From: Gemmatirosa kalamazoonensis
Lineage (GTDB): Bacteria > Gemmatimonadota > Gemmatimonadetes > Gemmatimonadales > Gemmatimonadaceae
Reading direction: 5' to 3'
Length of the DNA stretch: 64,000 bases
NCBI RefSeq assembly: GCF_000522985.1
Contig: NZ_CP007128.1
Coordinates: forward strand, 682,001 to 746,000
Under the pieces are notes generated by a model. That model worked only from the letters and a program-made list of their open reading frames with translations, did not search any database and was not told where the DNA came from. Shown piece by piece: positions 43,167-52,785 of the stretch; position 1 is the first letter of the stretch, and each line of letters opens with the position of its first letter. The position numbers and the translations under genes are program-made.

Positions 43167-43726
43167 GGCGGTGGCGGCTCCTCGCTGAGCCACCGGTTGA
43201 GCCACGCGCGCGCCTTCACCCAGTCGCGCCGCACGGTGCGCGTCGTCACGCCGAGCGCGGCGGCGATCTCCTCGTCGTCGAGGCCCGCGAAGTAGCGGCA
43301 CTCCACCACCTGGCGCTGGCGCGGATCGAGCCGCTCCAGCGCGTCGTCGATCGCGAGCAGCGTGGCCGGATCGAGGTCGGTCGACGACACGCTGTCGGTG
43401 AGCGTCGTCCGCACCCACGCCGGGCCCCGCTTCGCCGCGTGGCGCTCGCGAGCGTGCTCCACGAGCACCTGGCGCATGGCGTGCGCGGCGATCGCGAGCA
43501 GGTGCGAGCGGTCGGCGGCGTGCGGCACGCGCGCGGCGAGCTTGAGCCAGGCCTCGTGGACGAGCGTCGTCGGCTGCACCGGACGCACGCTCCGCTCGCG
43601 CGCGAGCTGACGACGCGCGAGCTGGCGCAGCTCGTCGTAGAGCAGCGGCAGCGCGAGGTCGAGCGCCGCGCGATCGCCGGCGACTGCGCCGGCCGACGAG
43701 TCTGGGATCGACGCAGACATCGGCAT
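43163..43726 (-). CDS. ECF43-like RNA polymerase sigma factor
   Basis: The 187-residue protein has sigma region 2 (LALPLLYDELRQLARRQLAR, PTTLVHEAWLKLA, HLLAIAAHAMRQVLVEHARE) and region 4 (LDPRQRQVVECRYFAGLDDE, EIAAALGVTTRTVRRDWVKA). This is the subgroup (TIGR02999/ECF43 type) that is co-transcribed with Ser/Thr kinases. ATG 43726 has a GGGAG Shine-Dalgarno. It heads a three-gene operon with the two kinases, and the kinases are likely to control it by phosphorylation, as proposed for the group; no anti-sigma gene is present. Confidence 0.92.
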   Translation of the reverse strand: MPMSASIPDSSAGAVAGDRAALDLALPLLYDELRQLARRQLARERSVRPVQPTTLVHEAWLKLAARVPHAADRSHLLAIAAHAMRQVLVEHARERHAAKRGPAWVRTTLTDSVSSTDLDPATLLAIDDALERLDPRQRQVVECRYFAGLDDEEIAAALGVTTRTVRRDWVKARAWLNRWLSEEPPPP

Positions 43727-43887
43727 GGGACTCCCGGACGAGGTACGGAGAATGTGAGCGCGGCCGGACGGGGGCGACAGAGTGGATCTGCGTCGATCCG
43801 TCCCGCGCGCGGACATGCGTCACCGGACGGCGCCACGCGGCCCTCGTCCCGCGTTGACGCGGCCGAGGCCGCGTGCGAGCGTTGTCG

Positions 43888-44694
43888 ATGACCCGACGCC
43901 TTCTCGCCCTCGCCCTCCTCGCCTGCCCCGCCGCGCTCCGCGCGCAGGGCGACGCGCCCGCCGACCCGGTCCCCGCGCACGACACGCTCACCGTGACGTC
44001 GCGCGCCCTCGGCGAGCCCCGGCGCATCAACGTGCACGTGCCGCCGGGGTACGCCGGGTCCGCCGCGCGCTTCCCGGTGCTGTACATGCCCGACGGCGGC
44101 GTGGACGAGGACTTCCCGCACGTCGTGAACACCGTCGACTCGCTCGCCGCGGCCGGCGCGATCCGGCCGGTGATCGTCGTCGGCATCCCGAACACCGAGC
44201 GGCGGCGCGACCTCACCGGCCCCACCCGCGTCGCGCGCGACAGCACGATCGCGCCGCACGTCGGCGGCTCGGCACGGTTCCGCGCGTTCGTGCGCGACGA
44301 GCTGCGCCCGGCGATCGACGCGCGATACCGCACGACGAGCGAGCGCGCGATCGTCGGCGAGTCGCTCGCCGGGCTGTTCGTCGTCGAGACGTTCCTACTC
44401 GACCCGACCTCCTTCGATCACTACGTCGCGTTCGACCCGAGCCTGTGGTGGAACGGCGGCGCGCTCGTCGACTCCGCGTCGGCGCGGCTGGCCGCGATGC
44501 CCGCCGGCCGCCGCACGCTGTTCATCGCCAGCTCCCGCGACGGCATCGACGAGCGGAGCACGCGCCTCGAGTCCATGCTGCGCGCCGCCACGCCGAGCGG
44601 GCTGACGTGGGTCCACTCGCCGCGGCCCAGCCTCACGCACGCGACGATCTTCCGCGCCGTGGCGCCGTCGGCGCTCGCGGCCGCGCTCCGGTAG
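43888..44694 (+). CDS. Secreted alpha/beta-hydrolase, esterase D-like
   Basis: The 268-residue protein has a signal peptide (TRRLLALALLACPAALRAQ) and a PF00756-type esterase core: RRINVHVPPGYAGSAARFPV, VLYMPDGGVDEDFP, the nucleophile motif VGESLAGLFVVETF (Ser at about residue 155), and a late His region (RPSLTHATIF). It probably hydrolyses an ester outside the cytoplasm; the substrate is unknown. ATG 43888 is used; a GTG 15 bp upstream is also possible. It is divergent from the ECF operon. Confidence 0.85.
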   Translation: MTRRLLALALLACPAALRAQGDAPADPVPAHDTLTVTSRALGEPRRINVHVPPGYAGSAARFPVLYMPDGGVDEDFPHVVNTVDSLAAAGAIRPVIVVGIPNTERRRDLTGPTRVARDSTIAPHVGGSARFRAFVRDELRPAIDARYRTTSERAIVGESLAGLFVVETFLLDPTSFDHYVAFDPSLWWNGGALVDSASARLAAMPAGRRTLFIASSRDGIDERSTRLESMLRAATPSGLTWVHSPRPSLTHATIFRAVAPSALAAALR

Positions 44695-44734
44695 CGATCT
44701 ACGGGGCGACCGCGTCATGTCATGGTCGGCACCC

Positions 44735-45163
44735 TCACGTGCTGGTCCGCGCGATCCCGTCTCGGATCGCCGCTTCGAGCACCGAGAGGTCGATGTTGCG
44801 AAGTGTGCCGAACTTGATGCAGTAGCCGGTCACGGTCGCCTTGCCCAGCGCACCGCCGTAGGTCTCGGCCAGGTAGGTCCTGTCGTCGAGGCCCATGATG
44901 TAGACGGAGATGCCCGTCGTGTTGGCGCTCAGGCCGATCTGATAGAACTCGCGGGTGCGCCCATCGGCGTAGGCCATGGTGAAGCGTCCATACCCGATGT
45001 TCGGGTTGGACACCGTGCGACCGCTTTCGTCCTTGCCGTCCAGGAACCACAACCGGCAGTCGGGCATCAGCCGCAGCATCATGGCGTGCAACGTCTGCAT
45101 GTCGCCGCGCTTGCGCTCGGGCTGCGCGGCCAGGTAGTCGCTGATCTGCGTGTGCACGTTCAT
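44735..45163 (-). CDS. DUF1801-like small protein
   Basis: The 142-residue protein begins NVHTQISDYLAAQPERKRGD and has the segments MQTLHAMMLRLMPDCRLWFL, FTMAYADGRTREFYQIGLSA, NTTGISVYIMGLDDRTYLAE and GYCIKFGTLRNIDLSVLEAA, consistent with a DUF1801/YdhG-type fold. The function is unknown. ATG 45163 is set by the conserved opening. It lies 32 bp downstream of the third kinase gene, on the same strand, and could be its operon partner. Codon use is somewhat less GC-rich than in the kinase genes. Confidence 0.78.
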   Translation of the reverse strand: MNVHTQISDYLAAQPERKRGDMQTLHAMMLRLMPDCRLWFLDGKDESGRTVSNPNIGYGRFTMAYADGRTREFYQIGLSANTTGISVYIMGLDDRTYLAETYGGALGKATVTGYCIKFGTLRNIDLSVLEAAIRDGIARTST

Positions 45164-45195
45164 GTCTCGCTCCGTCCAAGGACGCCGACGCCCGC

Positions 45196-47949
45196 TCACG
45201 GTGGCGCGAACCCCGGCGGCTGCGCCAGCCGCCGGTAGCGCGCCGCCGAGTCGGGTTTGCCCCACGCCTGGTACAGCGTCGCCATCCCCGCGTACGTGCG
45301 GCGCACGTCGACGTTGCCGTCGGAGGTGTAACTCCGCAGCACGCCGAGCGACCACCGGTACAGCGAGTCGGCCTCCGCGAACCGGCGGCGCTTCGTGAGC
45401 ACGCCGGCGAGCCCACCGTTCGTGAGCGCCACGATGCCGTGCCTGGCGTTCCCCCGCTTCGTGCGGATGGCGAGCGCGCGGCGATACAGCGCCTCGGCCG
45501 AATCGAGCGCGCCGCGGCGCGCGAGCACGTCGCCGAGGTAGCCGAGCGCGCCGGCGTACGCGGAGTGGCCGGTGCCTAACGACGCCGCGTACATCGCGGC
45601 CGCCTGGCGCGTGAGCCGCTCGCCCTCCGCCGAGTAGCCGTCGCGGCCGAGCACCCGCGCGAGGTCGGTCATCGTCGTCGCCACGTCGACGTGCGTCGAC
45701 CCCAGTGTGCGCTGCTGGAGCGCGACCGCCTCGCGGAGCAGGCGCACCCCTTCCGCCGTGCGGCCGTGGCGCGCGAGCATCTCGCCGACCTGCCCCAGCG
45801 CCGTGGCCGTCTCCGGGTGCGAGTCGCCGAACGCCGCGCGACTCTCGGCCAGCGCCGCGAGGTAGAGCGACTCCGCCTCGGCGCGCGTCGCCAGTCGCTG
45901 GTCGAGCAGATCCGCGAGTCGCAGCGTGACCTCGACGTGGTCGCGATGCGGGCCGGGAAACGCACGCCCGGCCGCCGCGCGCGCCTCGCGCAGCGCCGCC
46001 TCCGCGGCGTCCGACCGGCCGCGCCGCCCGAGCACCGCGCCGAGCTCGCGCAGGTCCATCGCGAGCGCGGAGTCGGCACGGTGCCCGCCGCGACGGTCGA
46101 CCGCGACCGCCTGGCGGTGATACGCCTCCGCCGCGGGAAGATCGGCGAAGTACACCGCGAGCGCGCCGAGCTGCCGCAGACTCGCCGCGACGTCGGGGTG
46201 CGCGTCGCCTAACGCGAGCCGCCGCACGCGGAGCGCCTCGCGGGCGAGCGTGTCGGCCGCCGCATACTCGCCGCGCTGCCGCAGCACGAGCGCGAGCGCC
46301 GCCTCGCCCGCCGCCGTCTGCGCGTGCTCGGGACCGAGATGCGTCAGGCGCAGCGCGAGCGCACGCCGCAGCAGCCGCTCGGCGAGCGGCAGGTCGCCGA
46401 GGCTCGCCTGCACCCGGCCGAGCGTCTCGAGCATGCGTGCCTCGGCGACGGGCTGGTCGCCGAGCCGGTCGGCGCGCGCGACGCCGCGACGCAGCAGGTT
46501 CGCGGCGGTCAGCGTGTCGAGCCGCCCCTCGGTGGGATCGCTCGCCTCGAACAATCCCACGAGGAAGCTCGACACCGCGTCGGACTCGCGCCGCGCGCGC
46601 TCCGACTCCGTGAGCGCGGACCGCGCGCGGTCGCGCTCGCGCGCGGCGAGCGAGGCGAGGCGCAGCGCGAGCGCGGCGCCGCCCACGAGCAGCAGCGCGC
46701 TGGCCGCCGCGAACGCCGCGGCCGCGCGGTGCCGGCGCAGCAGCTTGCCGAGGCGGTACCATCGGCCGGCGCGGCGCGCGACCACGGGGTTGCCGTCGAG
46801 CACGCGGGCGACGTCGGCGGCGAGGAGCTCCGCGGATCCGTAGCGGCGGCCGGGCTCCTTGCGCAGCGCCATCGCCACGATCGCGTCGAGGTCTCCGCGC
46901 AGGAGCCGCCGCAGCCGCTCGGGCGTGGTGTCGCGCGCTGCCGCGGCGACCGGATCGTGCGCGACGCGTACGCTCGGCCGCTCCGGCTCGCGCTCGCAGA
47001 CCGCGTCGTAGACGGCCTGCGGCGCGTCCGAGTCCACGCGGTGCGCCTGCGCGCCGGCGAGCAGCTCGTAGAGCAGGAGGCCTAACGCATAGACGTCGCT
47101 CGTCGTCGTCAGCGAGTCGCCGCGCACCTGCTCCGGGCTCGCGTACGCCGGCGTCATCAGCCGGAACGCCGTCCGCGTCACCGGCGCCGCGACGTCCGTC
47201 AGCGTCGGATTCAGCAGCTTCGCGATCCCGAAGTCCAGCAGCTTCACCTCGCCGCTGCGCGTGACGAGCACGTTCCCCGGCTTCAGGTCGCGGTGCAGCA
47301 CCAGGTTCTGATGCGCGTGCTGCACCGCCGCGCACACGTCGCGGAACAAGCGCAGCCGCGTCGCGACGTCCAGCCGGTGCCGGTCGCAGTACTCCGTGAT
47401 CGGCACCCCGTCGACGTACTCGATGACCAGGTACGGCAGCGCGCCGTCGGCGACGCCGCCGTCGAGCAGCGTGGCGATGTTCGGGTGCGAGAGCGACGCG
47501 AGGATCTGGCGCTCGGCCAGGAAGCGGCGGTGCAGCTCCTCGGCGTCGGCGCTCGCACGCAGGAGCTTCACGGCGACGCGGCGGCGGAACTGGCCGTCGG
47601 CGCGCTCGGCGAGATAGACGACGCCCATGCCGCCGCGGCCCAGCTCGCGCAGCACGCGATAGGGGCCGATGTGCCGGCCGCGGCGGTCGTCGTCGAGCAC
47701 GGCCACCACCCGGCTGGCCGCGGGGACGTCGAGCACGCTCTCCGAGCGCTGGTGCGCGGCGAGCAGCAGCGACACCTCGCGGCGCAGCGCGTCGTCGGCG
47801 TCGCAGCGCGCGCGCAGCCATGCCGCGCGGCGGTGCGTGGGCACGTCGAGCGCGTCCTCGAACACGGACTCGATCGCGGCGCGGTCGAGCGCCGTGCGGT
47901 GGCCGTGCGTCGTGCGCGGCGTCTCGGACGACGGCCCGGTCGGCGGCAT
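45196..47949 (-). CDS. TPR-tailed Ser/Thr kinase (third copy, outside the ECF operon)
   Basis: The 917-residue protein has a leader (DRAAIESVFEDALDVPTHRR), a kinase domain from about residue 90 (RELGRGGMGVVYLAERADGQ, HRDLKPGNVLV, AYASPEQVRGDSLTTTSDVY), a transmembrane segment near residue 405-430 and a long TPR tail. ATG 47949 has a GGGGAGAG Shine-Dalgarno. The coding block 47053-47778 matches 42315-43040 in the neighbouring kinase gene with seven mismatches. The TPR tails differ, so input specificity is probably distinct while the catalytic domain is homogenised. Confidence 0.92.
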   Translation of the reverse strand: MPPTGPSSETPRTTHGHRTALDRAAIESVFEDALDVPTHRRAAWLRARCDADDALRREVSLLLAAHQRSESVLDVPAASRVVAVLDDDRRGRHIGPYRVLRELGRGGMGVVYLAERADGQFRRRVAVKLLRASADAEELHRRFLAERQILASLSHPNIATLLDGGVADGALPYLVIEYVDGVPITEYCDRHRLDVATRLRLFRDVCAAVQHAHQNLVLHRDLKPGNVLVTRSGEVKLLDFGIAKLLNPTLTDVAAPVTRTAFRLMTPAYASPEQVRGDSLTTTSDVYALGLLLYELLAGAQAHRVDSDAPQAVYDAVCEREPERPSVRVAHDPVAAAARDTTPERLRRLLRGDLDAIVAMALRKEPGRRYGSAELLAADVARVLDGNPVVARRAGRWYRLGKLLRRHRAAAAFAAASALLLVGGAALALRLASLAARERDRARSALTESERARRESDAVSSFLVGLFEASDPTEGRLDTLTAANLLRRGVARADRLGDQPVAEARMLETLGRVQASLGDLPLAERLLRRALALRLTHLGPEHAQTAAGEAALALVLRQRGEYAAADTLAREALRVRRLALGDAHPDVAASLRQLGALAVYFADLPAAEAYHRQAVAVDRRGGHRADSALAMDLRELGAVLGRRGRSDAAEAALREARAAAGRAFPGPHRDHVEVTLRLADLLDQRLATRAEAESLYLAALAESRAAFGDSHPETATALGQVGEMLARHGRTAEGVRLLREAVALQQRTLGSTHVDVATTMTDLARVLGRDGYSAEGERLTRQAAAMYAASLGTGHSAYAGALGYLGDVLARRGALDSAEALYRRALAIRTKRGNARHGIVALTNGGLAGVLTKRRRFAEADSLYRWSLGVLRSYTSDGNVDVRRTYAGMATLYQAWGKPDSAARYRRLAQPPGFAPP

Positions 47950-48103
47950 GGGGCTCTCCCCGGGAGGACGAGTCAATCTGCGGGCGGCCGGGCGCGTCCG
48001 ACAGCGGCCCTCCAAGAGAGTACGCGAAACGCGCGGCGAGCGGACATCGCGGCGGCAGTGTGTCGTTGACGCTGCGGCGACCGCTCAGGCAGCTTCCCTG
48101 TCC

Positions 48104-49677
48104 GTGACCTCTCGTTCGCATCGCCATCCGGCGCTCGCCGCCGCACTGTTGGGCGCCCTCGCCTGCGGCCGTTCCGCCGACCCGACCGCCGACCTCTCGG
48201 GGCGGCAGCTCGCGGAGCGCTACTGCGCGTCGTGCCACCTGCTCCCCGAGCCCGCGCTGCTCGACCAGGCGAGCTGGCGGCGATGGGTGCTGCCGCGCAT
48301 GGCCCGCCGGCTCGGCCTGCGCGGCGTCGGCGACGCCGACGCGGAGGAGCGCGTCGAGGGCGGCATCGCCGGAGAGCGGGTGCGCGCCGCCGGTGTGTTC
48401 CCCGACTCGGCGCGCATCACGCGCGCGGCGTGGCAGCGGCTCGCCGACTACTACCTGCGCGCGGCGCCCGCGGCGTTAGGCGCGCCGCCCACGCCGCCGG
48501 TGGCGATCGGGGTGCCCGGGTTCGAGGTGCGCGTGCCGACGTTCCGCATCGCGAGCCCGATGGTGACGCTCGTGCACGTGGACAGCGTGCGGCATCGCAT
48601 CTTCGTCGGCGATGCGACGCCGACGGGCCCCGCGCTCACGGTGCTCGACGCCGCGGGGCGCGTGACGGCGTCCTATCCGCTGCCGTCGCCGGTGTCGCAC
48701 CTGCAGCTCGACGGCGACACGATGAAGCTGGTGTTCATGGGCAAGCTCCATCCGTCCGACGTGCCGCGCGGCGCGCTGGCCGTGATCACCGCCTGGCGCC
48801 CCGGCAGCTCCCCGTCGATCGCGTGGGAGGTGGACACGCTGCAGCGGCCGGTGCACGCGTCGTACGCGGACCTGAACGGCGACGGCGTGCAGGACGCGGT
48901 CGTGAGCGAGTTCGGGAATCTCACGGGACGGCTCGCGTGGTACGAGCGCACGCCGGCCGGCGTGAACGTGCGCCACGTGCTCGCCCCGCAGCCGGGCGCG
49001 ATCACCACGGTCGTGCGCGACTTCGACGGCGACGGGCATCTCGACGTGCTCGCGCTCATGGCGCAGGGCGACGAGGGGATCGTGCTGTTCCGCGGCGGCG
49101 CGCGCGCGGCGCGTTCGCCCGCGAGACGGTGCTCCGCTTCCCGCCGGCGTACGGCGTGACGTCGATGCAGGTCACCGACGTGAACGGCGACGGCAGCCCG
49201 GACATCGTGCTCACGAACGGCGACGCCGGCGACTATCCCGCGCCCGTCAAGCCGTACCACGGCGTGCGCATCTTCCTGAACGACGGCGCCGGGAAATTCG
49301 CCGAGCGATACTTTTTCCCGATGCCGGGGGCGTTCAAGGCCATCGCGCGCGACTTCGATGGCGACGGCGACGTGGACGTCGCGGCGATCGCGTTCTACCC
49401 CGACTACGCGTCGGGCCATCCGCTGTCGTTCGTCTACCTCGAGAACACCGGCGGCCTGCACTTCACCGCCCACACCTTCCCCGACGCCGACCGCGGGCGG
49501 TGGCTCACGATGGACGCCGGCGACGTCGACGGCGACGGCGACGTGGATCTCGTGCTCGGCTCGTTCGCGCAGCTCGACGCGCTGGGCGACGAGCGCGGCG
49601 TCGCCGCGCGCTGGCGCCGGCCGGACGCGCCGACGCTCCTCGTGCTCGAGAACACAGGCTCGCGTCGGAGACCCTGA
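48104..49677 (+). pseudogene. Cytochrome c/FG-GAP (VCBS) repeat lipoprotein, frameshifted
   Basis: The gene opens at GTG 48104 with a lipoprotein signal (HPALAAALLGALACGRS), then a haem c motif CASCH near residue 45. FG-GAP/VCBS-type Ca-binding repeats follow (YADLNGDGVQDAVVSEFGNL, VRDFDGDGHLDVLALMAQGD). In the first frame it stops at 49159, but the second frame carries on at once from about 49105 (VTDVNGDGSPDIVLTNGDAG, ARDFDGDGDVDVAAIAFYPD) to 49677. The switch falls in a GC-dinucleotide run near 49100-49116; two bases fewer would restore one frame reading GGARGAFARETV. This could be a real slippage mutation or a sequencing error in a GC run. The intact form would be about 523 residues. Confidence 0.85.
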
Positions 49678-49694
49678 CACGGAGCACACCACCG

Positions 49695-49880
49695 AACCGC
49701 CGAGGACGCAGAGGGCCGCAGAGGGCTGCCCTCTTCATGTCGAACGGCAACGACCACTGGGGATCCAACGGCGAACAAAGGGATCTCGAGATCCTTGCCA
49801 TCGCCGTTGGATCCCCAGGGTACTCGCCTACCACCTCGCCCTATCGTCGTTCTCTGCGGCCCTCTGCGTCCTCCGCGGTT
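49695..49880. repeat. Nested repeat: family B hairpin inside family A hairpin
   Basis: Outer arms 49695-49722 and 49852-49880 are AACCGCCGAGGACGCAGAGG-type units and their complement. Inside lies a perfect 18-bp-arm hairpin CTGGGGATCCAACGGCGA (49757-49774) and TCGCCGTTGGATCCCCAG (49801-49818), itself centred on GGATCTCGAGATCC. The gap 49678-49902 holds no gene. Confidence 0.85.
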
Positions 49881-49902
49881 CAATTCGAACAGCCAGTTCT
49901 GA

Positions 49903-50292
49903 ATGACACGCCTGGAACACACGGCACTCTGGACGCGCGACCTCGAGCGGGCGCGCGCGTTCTACGAGCGGTGGTTCGGCGCGACGGCCGGCGCGCCGTA
50001 CGCGAGCGCCACGACGCGCGGCTTCCGATCGTACTTCGTCACGTTCCCCGACGGCGGCGCACGGCTCGAGCTCATGACCGTGCCCGAGCTCGCGGACGCG
50101 GCAGGCGCGCCGGCGGTCGGCTGGGCGCACGTCGCGCTGTCGCTCGGCTCGCGCGAGGCGGTCGATGCGCTCGCCGCGCGGATGGCGGCGGCCGGGGTGC
50201 CGGTGGTCTCGGCGCCGCGCACGACCGGCGACGGCTACTACGAGGCGGTGGTGCGCGATCCCGACGGGAACCTGGTGGAGATCGTCGCCTGA
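49903..50292 (+). CDS. VOC/glyoxalase-like protein
   Basis: The 129-residue protein opens TRLEHTALWTRDLERARAFY and has VOC features: WFGATAG, SYFVTFPDGGARLELMTVPE, AHVALSLGSREAVDALAARM and the closing GYYEAVVRDPDGNLVEIV. The H in LEHTAL, the E in RLELM and the C-terminal VEIV Glu fit the metal-binding pattern of glyoxalase-I-like enzymes. The substrate is unknown. ATG 49903 lies just after the nested repeat. Confidence 0.86.
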   Translation: MTRLEHTALWTRDLERARAFYERWFGATAGAPYASATTRGFRSYFVTFPDGGARLELMTVPELADAAGAPAVGWAHVALSLGSREAVDALAARMAAAGVPVVSAPRTTGDGYYEAVVRDPDGNLVEIVA

Positions 50293-50333
50293 GCGCACGT
50301 TAGGCCAGCCTTCCCCCGGACCCGCGAGGTACC

Positions 50334-50816
50334 ATGGCGATCGACGAGAGCGAGACCCCACCGATCCGCGGTCCGCAGCACGACGCGCTCGCCGTCTTCC
50401 TCGGCCGGTGGCGCGCCGAGGGCGACTCGTACGGCGGACCCTCCCAGTCGCCCGACGATCCGAGGGGGGCGGTCGCGCCGTGGGTCAGCACGCACACGGC
50501 GCGCTGGCACACCGGCGAGTTCTTCGTCGTGCAGGACGAGCGCGCGGTCGTCGGCGGCGCGCCGTTCGACACGCTGAGCGTGCTCGGCGTCGACCAGGCG
50601 ACGGGCCACCACTTCGCGCGCACCTTCGAGAACCACGGCTTTCACCGCCACTACGACGTCACCGTCGACGGGCGCGTGTGGACGTTCACCGGGCTGCGCG
50701 AGCGCGCGCGCGTGGAGCTGAGCGACGACGGACGCACGCAGACCATCACGTGGGAGTGGCGGCCGCACGACCGGTGGCTCCCGCTGTGCGACCGCGTCGC
50801 GCGACGCGAGGACTGA
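50334..50816 (+). CDS. DUF1579-like protein
   Basis: The 160-residue protein has the opening HDALAVFLGRWRAEGDSYGG and a beta-barrel-like series of strands (WHTGEFFVVQDERAVVGGAP, TFENHGFHRHYDVTVDGRVW, GLRERARVELSDDGRTQTIT) that match the DUF1579 lipocalin-like fold. The function of the family is unknown. ATG 50334 is preceded by a short leader. It reads with the amidohydrolase gene downstream. Confidence 0.78.
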   Translation: MAIDESETPPIRGPQHDALAVFLGRWRAEGDSYGGPSQSPDDPRGAVAPWVSTHTARWHTGEFFVVQDERAVVGGAPFDTLSVLGVDQATGHHFARTFENHGFHRHYDVTVDGRVWTFTGLRERARVELSDDGRTQTITWEWRPHDRWLPLCDRVARRED

Positions 50817-50849
50817 CGCCATGGACGACTCCACGCACGAGTGGTCGTG

Positions 50850-50870
50850 GGACTGAAGGAGGACTGAAGG
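50850..50870. repeat. Degenerate family C fragment
   Basis: Two GGACTGAAGG units in tandem, preceded by GACTCCACGCACG, resemble the left end of the family C elements at 24948 and 54790. It lies directly upstream of the amidohydrolase ATG and supplies its AAGGAG ribosome site. Confidence 0.5.
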
Positions 50871-50880
50871 AGCGACCATC

Positions 50881-52590
50881 ATGACCGACCGACGGACCCG
50901 CAGAGAGTTCCTCGGCCTCACCGCGCTCGCCGCCGTCGGATCGCCTCGCGCGCTCCGCGCGGCACCGGCCGCGTTCGTCGACCGCAGCATCGATCCGGAC
51001 CTCGTGCTGTTCAACGCGAAGGTCCACACGATGGACGCGGCGCTGCCGACGGCGGAGGCGTTCGCGGTGCGCGGCGGCCGCTTCGTCGCCGTGGGACGCT
51101 CGGCCGACGTGCGCTCGCTCGCCGGACCGCGCACGCGCGCGATCGACGCGAAGGGCATGACCGTGGTGCCCGGGTTCATCGACTGCCACAACCACGCCGG
51201 CGGCACGACGCTGCTCTACGAGGTGCTCGTCGGCAATCCGTTCGAGGTGGAGTTCGTCACCATCGACAGCATCGTGGAGAAGCTGCGCGCCCGCGCGCGC
51301 GAGACGCCGCCGGGCACCTGGGTGGCGGGCTACTTCCACGACGACACGAAGCTGAAGGACGGCCGACCGCTCACCGTGCGCGACCTCGACCGCGTGTCCA
51401 CCGAGCACCCGGTCGTCGTGAACCACCGCGGCGGGCACACGTCGTTCTACAACACGACGGCGTTCGAGCTCGCGCACGTCGGGCGCGACACGCCGAACCC
51501 GCCCGGCGGCACGTTCGACCGCGACGCGAGCGGCGCGCTGAACGGGCGTGTCACCGACCGCGCACGCGCCGTGTTCGCCAACGTCGGCCGACGCCCCACG
51601 TACGGCCCCGCCGAGGCCGCGCGCCGCGAGCGCGACGGGCTCGCGCACATCTCCAAGCAGTTCGCGCGCTACGGCCTCACCAGCGTGCACCACGAAGGGG
51701 GCGACCTCGCCGCGCTGCAGGACGTGCGCGCGCGCGGCGACCTGCACCACCGCGTGAGCTACGAGGCGAGCGGCCGCGTGCTCGACGCGATGCTCGCGAG
51801 CGGCATCCTGACCGGCTTCGGCGACGAGTGGATCCGGTTCGGCGCGACGTCGGAGCACACGGTCGACGGCTCGTTCTCCGAGCGCACGATGGCGATGAGC
51901 GTGCCGTACGCGGGGACGACGTACAAGGGAAACGTCACCGAGACGCAGGCCGAGCTCGACGCGTGGGTGGAGCGCGTGCACCGCGCCGGCATCCAGGTGA
52001 ACTGCCACGCGAACGGCGACGTGGCGATCGACATGTACCTCACCGCGTTCGAGCGCGCGCAGCGGGCGTTCCCGCGCGCCGACGCGCGCCCCAAGATCAC
52101 GCACTGCACGCTCGTGAACGCCGACCTCGTACGCCGCATGAAAGCGCTCGGCGCCGTCCCGGCGATGTTCACGACGTACGCGTACTACAACACCGACAAG
52201 TTCCCGTTCTACGGTGCGGAGCTCATGACGCGGTGCATGGCCTTTCGGACGATGCTCGACGCCGGCATCAGGGCCGCCGCCGGCTCGGACTTCTCGCCCG
52301 GGCCGTTCGCGCCGCTCATGGGGATCCAGGGGATGGTGATGCGCACCGGGTGGGACGGCACGACGTGGGGCGCGAACCAGCGCGTGACGGTCGACGAGGC
52401 GATCCGCATCAACACGCTCCACGGCGCGTGGGCGTCGAAGGAGGAAGCGCTCAAGGGATCGATCGCCGCGGGCAAGCTCGCCGACTTCGTGGTGCTCGCG
52501 GACGACCCGCACGCCGTCCCGGCGGAGAAGATCAAGGACGTCGCGATCGTCCGGACGGTGGTCGGCGGGGAGACGACGTACGAGGCATGA
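50881..52590 (+). CDS. Tat-exported amidohydrolase (YtcJ-like, amidohydrolase 3)
   Basis: The 569-residue protein begins with a twin-arginine-type signal (TDRRTRREFLGLTALAAVGS) and has the metal-dependent hydrolase layout. DLVLFNAKVHTMD is the first beta-sandwich strand, VVPGFIDCHNHAGG the first metal motif (His-x-His, with CHNH where DSHxH is usual), QVNCHANGDVAIDMY and KITHCTLVN the later His ligands, AGSDFSPGPF the Asp, and KLADFVVLADDPH the closing motif. The YtcJ-like group has varied, mostly unknown substrates. The Cys in place of the usual Ser is unusual but the metal His pair is present. ATG 50881 is used. Likely periplasmic. Confidence 0.88.
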   Translation: MTDRRTRREFLGLTALAAVGSPRALRAAPAAFVDRSIDPDLVLFNAKVHTMDAALPTAEAFAVRGGRFVAVGRSADVRSLAGPRTRAIDAKGMTVVPGFIDCHNHAGGTTLLYEVLVGNPFEVEFVTIDSIVEKLRARARETPPGTWVAGYFHDDTKLKDGRPLTVRDLDRVSTEHPVVVNHRGGHTSFYNTTAFELAHVGRDTPNPPGGTFDRDASGALNGRVTDRARAVFANVGRRPTYGPAEAARRERDGLAHISKQFARYGLTSVHHEGGDLAALQDVRARGDLHHRVSYEASGRVLDAMLASGILTGFGDEWIRFGATSEHTVDGSFSERTMAMSVPYAGTTYKGNVTETQAELDAWVERVHRAGIQVNCHANGDVAIDMYLTAFERAQRAFPRADARPKITHCTLVNADLVRRMKALGAVPAMFTTYAYYNTDKFPFYGAELMTRCMAFRTMLDAGIRAAAGSDFSPGPFAPLMGIQGMVMRTGWDGTTWGANQRVTVDEAIRINTLHGAWASKEEALKGSIAAGKLADFVVLADDPHAVPAEKIKDVAIVRTVVGGETTYEA

Positions 52591-52785
52591 ACGCCCGACG
52601 GCTGCCTAACGCTTCTCGGCCCCGCGCATCCGCTCCCGCCAGGTACACGGTCGCCATCCGCCCGCGCCGAGGACGCACGCGCGCTGCCGCGGGGTGGACA
52701 TCGGCGAGGGGCGCGAGGCTCACGGTGGGCGGCGAGCGGCGCTAACGTAGCGGCGCGGTCCGACACCGGCCAGACGGAGGCTCTC

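Noticed and set aside
52591-52785. Small minus-strand frame between the amidohydrolase and the 52786 gene.
   Set aside because: It has no recognisable motif, a biased composition and no ribosome site.
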